Source of the DNA: Styela clava
Taxonomy: Eukaryota; Chordata; Ascidiacea; Stolidobranchia; Styelidae
NCBI RefSeq assembly: GCF_964204865.1
Contig: NC_135263.1
Span: 8,477,426-8,541,425, forward strand
Length of the DNA: 64,000 bases
Direction: 5' to 3'
Numbering within the stretch: the first letter of the stretch is position 1; the number at the start of each line of letters is the position of its first letter. The position numbers and the translations under genes were made by a program. Of the stretch, positions 58,084-64,000 are shown one piece after another. The notes beneath the pieces were generated by a model that had not been told where the DNA came from, made no database searches, and worked only from the letters and a program-made list of their open reading frames with translations.

Positions 58084-61000
58084 TCATTTATTTTGACTTA
58101 AAAGTCTTTCAAATGTCGACATTGCTCTTTTGTATTTATCTTTTGTTTCAGCAATGAATAAAACGTGGTCGTTTGAGCCATGCATCTCTGCCACGTAAAC
58201 ATCTGCACACGAGCTTTTAGTCAGACGTATCGCTTCGGTAAGTTGCCGACTCCCAATCACACTCTTGTAGCGCTCCTTCAAATCATAGGTGCCTTGAGGT
58301 GTTTTTTCCTGAGCGTAGTTATAAAGCTTCTGGAATTCATCAATTGCAGAATCTGGGTCAAACTTATGGTCAGCTGATAGACGATGTAGTCGTATGTTCA
58401 AACAATCACCAATTGTTTGAGTATCCAATCGCACACCGTTCGAGCCCCTGTATAATAATATGAGCTCAGCTAGAGCTATTCTAGATCTCAATACATACAA
58501 CAAGGTTGCTTACTACTCAATGACGATTATAGTTGGATAAAGCAAAAAGCACATTAAATACGGAAAGTTTTAATAAAATTCGATCGATTGGCATCCATCG
58601 ATATTTAAATTTGATCAAATTTTTGTTTTAGTCAGGCTCAATCACAATAGAACATGCATATTTCACATTGGTCTCACATGGTCATGCAAATATAAGATTA
58701 CGCTTAATCTCCGCATTAAAACTTTGAATAATCTGTTGATACGTTGTGTCTATGGAAAAACTTTACCATTAACGATATTCTCACCAAATTCTATCGAGTG
58801 TACTGCGTCGAGTAAGTTCAAGATATCCAAAAATATCTGTGTCGACAGAAATCATATTTTTATCTTTCTCACCAGTGGGTCCACCTGAATTGCCTAAATA
58901 AAATATGAAAAGATTCAGTATAAACTATAAATTCACTGAAATTACATAGATTTAGAAAAAAATTTAGAATCGTAGAAATATACGAGTATGTAAATTGTAA
59001 AACATCACAGGAAAAATATCCCCCTTATGTGGTGTAGAATTTCAGTTTGCACTCACCCGGACTCAACTTTATTAAATTATTTATAACTAAAAAAGTCCAA
59101 TACATTCGTATATATGAGCAATATACACTAATTAGCTACCTTGATTCGGGTTATTCATCATTTTTTCTCGATCCAGAAAGTGTTTGAACATGTCCAACGC
59201 CATCCTGCATTTTTCTTGATTCGGGGCAGTGAATATGATGGTGCATGGTGAATCATGTACTCGATCCATGTGTACTTGGGGAAACTCGGGACGAAGACTA
59301 GCGAAAATTCCTTCCAGTGCTTCTTTAGTTAAATTCGAATCGATTTTGGTTGTATCTTGAGCGACAGAATTTGAAACTTTATCATGAAGAGCATTCAAAG
59401 ATTTTTCCGCTTTTTTAGGGTTTCCATCTGAAGTTGTAGGAGTGAGAACAATTTTGGATGCGTCGCCCACCACATTTTCGTTCATGCCAACGTCGAATTT
59501 CTTTCTAAAATTATATAAATATATATATATTGTGTTGGCATATAAGATTTATTTATTATGCCAAGAACACTAATTTATCCATAGATAAAGATATCTGAAT
59601 TAAGGAGCATCTATGTTGTTAAATTGTGGCCTTGGCAAACATTATTAATTTTAACTTTTCAGTTATTGATCATAGCTTACCTACATGGTTACTACTTTTG
59701 TTCAAAATCCATTTATTTTAAAGTAACAAACGTTTTCGATGGCCATAAAAATTGTACTGGACAACCAACCAAATAGTATCAAGGAAATAAATACGGTTTC
59801 TCACTTGATATCATCCAAATCCGAAGAATGAACAAGTTTCATATATGCGAACATATCCTTATCTATCACAGTTGATACAACTTCCTGGGTTTTGATTGGT
59901 TGATGTGGTTGTTGTTGTTGTGGAGTAGGCATTACTACTGGCTGGAGCGGAATGCTGGGGACCTCGTGAAACACATTTCTTGACAAATAACCACTTTCTG
60001 GAGCCATTTTAGGTCCCATATTATCCAGATTTTGTGATATCATATTTTCAATTCTTTCAAAAACGGCTTGCATTTGATACCATTCACCTGAAAATGCAAT
60101 ATACTTGAAATACTGATTGTTTAGGTCAATACATCCAAAACTGGAACAAAACATGAATTTCAAGAATTCCCCAGATTAGAGAAAACAAAAATGAAAGTCG
60201 TTCGTTATTTGTTTTAATGACACTCTGCTTTACATATTACCACGTCCTATATTAATAGCATTATTTTATGAAGTCATGCTTATCTGCTTAACATTCATAC
60301 TCAACCAATTTTATAGAAGCAGTACCTTCAGCATTATACCCTTGTCCACTGCCCACGGGAGTGATATTGCACCCAGTGGAATCCATGATACTTTCAAGTT
60401 CATCTTCGACATCGCCAGATTTGATTTTTAACTGTTGAATGACGTAGTCGGATATTTTCGCGGTGACAGTCTCGAATATTCGTGGCTGCCAAAATGATGA
60501 ATATAACGAATGGACCTCAAATATATTATAACCCCCAGTTGTTAACGGACAAAACTCTTAGATTTTATTATTGAGAAAATTGACATGAAATCTACACTAA
60601 CCAAGGTTGCGACTATGGGACCATTATGAATGAGGTCTGAATATGACTAACAAGTAAAAATACACGCAGAAATTTAAAATACTTACTTACGCCTTTATTA
60701 AATTTTGATATCGAATCAATCAATCGAATCGTTTTTTTATTAGCCATGCGGGAAAAGCACAATAAAATGAAAAGCAAGAGAAATCCCGGAATATAGGTAT
60801 ATGTATATATAATCTTGACTTGGCCCAGAATGGACACGATAACATCGAAATGACTTCGGTTTATTTGTCAGCGGCTATCTTGCAATAACTGTTATAATGA
60901 ATAAAACAATACAAAGTTACCACAACGCAAACGCTTTTATGTTGACAGTTATGCTATCCTATTTTGTAATTATAATTCTATTTTATTTATATACGATTCC

Positions 61001-61907
61001 AACCCGCAGTTATAGTTATAACATAATAGTGTGTGTTATTAAAGAACACGAGGTACCTACAACATTGGTTTCAGCGGGGGCAAACATCAATATTCATTTC
61101 ACCGGACGTGTCTAGATGCTTCACTTAGGTTTAAAACAAACAAACCCATATAATCGTGCTCAATGCTCACCATCGTTTGATTACTTACCCGCGGTTGCAG
61201 AGGGCTTACAGAAACTGTCTTCCCCGCTATTTTGTGTGTGTGTTGAAGAACGGACGGAACAGCTGAAAATCGAAAATATTTGTAATATAGTTATCAGCTC
61301 TAGCCATTAGCAAAGTATGATAATACATTCATTTTCAATAGGTAATCACGTTGATACTTTTTGTAATCGCTAGCCAATCACGTATGCGAGTGACGCTTTG
61401 TTTGCCCATCGTACATAATGGCGAAACACAGTCAATATTTCGCGATTACGTGACGACTGAAGCGAAGCCATGTCCATACTGTATTACAAAATGAAACACG
61501 TAGCAAATTGGTCGATTATGAAGCCTTTCCTTCCGTAACAAAATAACTTTGCTGACGAATATCTACGTTTCCGTGAATTTAGGCCTGACATAAAATGACG
61601 TCATAGTTTTGCCAGTCGCTATCTGTTAATTATTTGTTCGCGGCGGTGTTTGGCGCTCAGAGTTGGTCTGGCATACGATGTGAAACTACCGTTATCTGTA
61701 CTTACTTTCTTGCTCTTCAAAGGTGATTATTGCAGTATCACTCTCTTGGTTTGATAAGGGAAAAGTCACTGATTGAACGTCACCCCCGCCGACATTTTTC
61801 TTTTTCTGGAAGTAGATCGTAAGTTTGTCCGAACTAACGTTCGATGGAATGCCTTTAACGACTATTTTATTCGAGGTAATATCTTGGCTTGGCGTCGAAC
61901 TAGCCAT
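58084..61907 (-). CDS. RRM plus KH-like protein, RBM43/PARP14-like (first junction unresolved)
   Basis: Exons on minus are 61706-61907, 60691-60747 (upstream limit unclear), 60326-60485, 59805-60087, 59140-59504, 58785-58893 and 58084-58447; the last six join cleanly in phase. The first exon encodes an RRM of the PARP10/14-RBM43-NMI type (KIVVKGIPSNVSSDKLTIYF, then GGGDVQSV). A linker with PTPQQQQPHQP follows, then two copies of the motif DMFAYMKLVHSSDLDDI / DIFGYLELTRRSTLDRI, each with a KH-like region. No catalytic PARP domain is present, so it is nearer RBM43 in layout. Length would be about 513 residues. The junction from the RRM exon to 60747 has no AG acceptor. Either translation also starts at the Met at 60747, or an exon was missed. 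The C-terminal half is nearly the same as in the BTB gene at 50493-55474. Confidence 0.75.
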
Positions 61908-62890
61908 AGTTGCCGAAATCCTCGACTATAATGCAACAAATACCTATAGACGTTACAAAAGAAACGGTCGATAAAAGCTGTGCGTTGAGAATATCAACGG
62001 ACAAACTTCCTGTTCTTGCTGCGCATTGATCCGTGTAGTCTCAGTCATGGGGATTTCCCCAGGTATCGGGTGCGTAGCTTTACGCGAGACTTCACCTACA
62101 TTGCTCAACAGACTCTGGTACTCGTTTGACTTATCTCCGACCAATAAGACGGGCAAAATACATTTATGCAGAGATGGCGCGCACACGATGTGAAAAACAA
62201 CGTTCTGATCGTGTTGTAATTTGGATTTTTACCTCCGACTTCCATGTGGACTACATGCAATCGCCCATTAGCAAATCTGTAGTATAACTATATTCGTAAG
62301 AAACGCTGACTTACGACGAACACAAATAAATAAGCGCACATGAAGCATAATTTCGCGGCCATATTGAATCTCTATCCCACTGCTACTAATTATCATGGAA
62401 GTGTTTGTATTGCAAGGTGACTTTTCGTACGCAGTGTGCGATAAAGTAATAAAAGCAAGCTGCAAAAGCGCAAATGGCAAGGACACGGCAGTAATTCGAA
62501 AAAAAAAATTCTTCATGAGTGTGTATGGTAACTAATCTATCTCAAGATGCAATCATTACAATGCAAACCAACAACTTCACAACAGAAAGATAACTCAGTT
62601 GCAGACATCGTTTATTTTGTACAAACTACCAATATAGGACAATATCGAGGAACTTCCCCCTTATGTTAATCTACCCAAAGAAATCCCTTCAGACATAAAA
62701 GAAACCCAAAAGATGGTTAATTTTTCAACAGAAAATTGGTATAACTGCTTTCAAGCAAATCATGATAAAAAATATTGAATTCAAGTTAGTATGATTAACC
62801 AGGAATGAACCAATTACAGCCAAAAAAGTGATTCCAACAGACGTTCCCTGGGGATATGAGGCACAATGACAATGTTTCTCAGTTTTCTCT
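61908..62890. other. Intergenic stretch between SNRNP200 and the RRM gene
   Basis: This 1-kb gap separates the 3' end of SNRNP200 from the start of the RRM gene, both on minus. It must hold the RRM gene promoter and the SNRNP200 3' end. A TTATAG acceptor-like sequence precedes the RRM gene ATG. A reverse-strand AATAAA (TTTATT near 62610) could serve SNRNP200. The 77- and 82-codon minus frames here show no recognisable domain. Confidence 0.45.
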
Positions 62891-64000
62891 TTAGTCTGAC
62901 TCGCTGCCACTTTCTCCACCTTCAGATTCATGAACGTTCATCTCTAATTTGTATTCTTGATCACACCCCATGAAAGCATCACTCATGAAGTACAAGGTGT
63001 AAGAATGAGTGCCGGCTGATGGTGGGATAAAATCTAGTTTGACCTGAACACACAAAAAGAACCATTAATGTTAAAACTCTCGCCCGTAAACGACTTTGAA
63101 TTCCTTCAAACAACCACCAATAAGGAGAGCAGAAAAAAATGTCTTTCAAGCCCAGTTGTGTCTATAGATATAGGAATTGTTGGGACTTTCAGGTCAGAGA
63201 ATTCTTTTTAGATCCCATGTCATGGTAAATATCTCAACCAAATCTTATACACCAAATCAAACCTTTTAAAATGTTAGAAAAATAACAGAAAAAATCCCAC
63301 TGAGCAAGGTGTACATACATGTGCTTATAAACGAGTGGAATCATTTACCATTTTTGTTTTGTTGAATGTAGTATTAAAAGAAAATATATAGACCATACCT
63401 TCGCCTTTTGCTGCAGAGTTAGCCGTTTGATGGAAATAAGGCTGTTGGTCTTGGGATCTCCAACAACCACCCACCATCCTTCCTCACGTTTTTGAGGGAA
63501 GAAAGGTGCAATTACTGGTCCAGATACTTCATCTTCTCTTTCCAAAGTAACAACCACAACAACTGGATGACCTCTGAAGAAATTAGTAAAAGTTAATAGA
63601 GTCAAAATTTGATAATGATTGTACAATTGCAATCATACAATTACAAAGCACTGTTTCGTTTATAATTATAAAACAATGTTGTTATAGGCTCAAATGCACA
63701 TTCTAGCTGACAACCTTAGAAAATTATTGGCTACTTATTTTTTGGGAATATTACAAGGGCCATATAAGCTTGGCACAATTTGGGCCAGAAAATACTGAGT
63801 ACTTCCAGCATATCTAATAACAAAATGTGATAAGTAGATGACATTTGAATAGATAGATTTGTTTTGTCAAAAAAAATAATGATAAATGAACCTACGCTCT
63901 TAAATTATCGTCGTCCAATACATCATAAGTCAGTTCAATATTTGGGTATCTATTGCAAAATCTTGCAACATCGGCCATCTGTGGTTCCGTCATTCCCAAT
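62891..64000 (-). CDS. SNRNP200: SNRNP200 (Brr2) U5 snRNP helicase, C-terminal end (3 exons, partial)
   Basis: SNRNP200 is the U5 snRNP DExH helicase that unwinds U4/U6 during spliceosome activation in the nucleus. Only the last part lies in the window: exons on minus 63896-64000 (cut by the edge), 63399-63573 and 62891-63043, with GT-AG introns in matching phases. Readings such as [44 protein letters not shown] and [19 protein letters not shown] match the C-terminal Sec63/FN3-like part of the protein. It ends in an acidic serine-rich tail (SGSESD), as in the human protein. About 143 of roughly 2,100 residues are covered. Conservation is very high, so the assignment is safe. Confidence 0.96.

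Noticed and set aside
60897-61310. Two consecutive plus-strand frames opposite the RRM gene intron
   Set aside because: No domain; they lie in the intron of a gene on the other strand and show no splice structure.

Overview
The window is a piece of an AT-rich animal nuclear genome. Genes are split into many short exons with GT-AG introns, and much of the remaining DNA is small DNA transposons and their remnants. The recognisable proteins are animal-type: a dachsous cadherin, the axonemal protein tektin-3, Ly6 three-finger proteins, a BTB-BACK protein, an RBM43/PARP14-like protein and the spliceosomal helicase SNRNP200. Modest intron sizes, small hAT-type elements and possible trans-splice acceptors before several start codons suggest an invertebrate deuterostome, perhaps an ascidian tunicate. 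The species assignment is inference. All exon boundaries below come from reading splice sites and phases by eye.

Layout. (1) 5.4-13.05 kb, minus: the first eleven coding exons of a dachsous-like giant cadherin; its 3' part is not recognisable in the window. (2) 13-20.4 kb: no gene found, but a 2.07-kb hAT element (17977-20049) with perfect 8-bp target duplications holds a second, nested hAT-like element (18727-19888) with its own duplications. (3) 20.4-37.3 kb: four Ly6/three-finger genes, two on minus (20430-21619, 25752-26631) and two on plus (31133-33013, 35565-37247). All have four exons and phase-1 introns, and all encode a signal peptide and a hydrophobic GPI-type tail. (4) 39.4-46.45 kb, plus: a complete tektin-3 gene of eight exons and 490 codons, the same length as I recall for human TEKT3, with one GC-AG intron. 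(5) 46.5-50.4 kb: no gene found.

(6) 50.5-55.5 kb, minus: a ten-exon gene encoding BTB and BACK domains followed by KH-like modules of the RBM43/PARP14 kind instead of Kelch repeats. (7) 58.1-61.9 kb, minus: a neighbour with an N-terminal RRM exon and nearly the same C-terminal half. The shared block (50.49-52.2 kb and 58.08-59.88 kb) includes introns and ends inside an exon, which indicates a recent local duplication or gene conversion. (8) 62.89-64 kb, minus: the last three exons of SNRNP200, running off the right edge.

The genes do not form an operon-like unit. The most interesting part is the pair at 50-62 kb: one C-terminal module, probably nucleic-acid or ADP-ribose related by family, sits behind two different N-terminal modules (a cullin-3 adaptor type and an RRM), with a spare duplicated exon left between them. 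I regard this as the best candidate for something undescribed.
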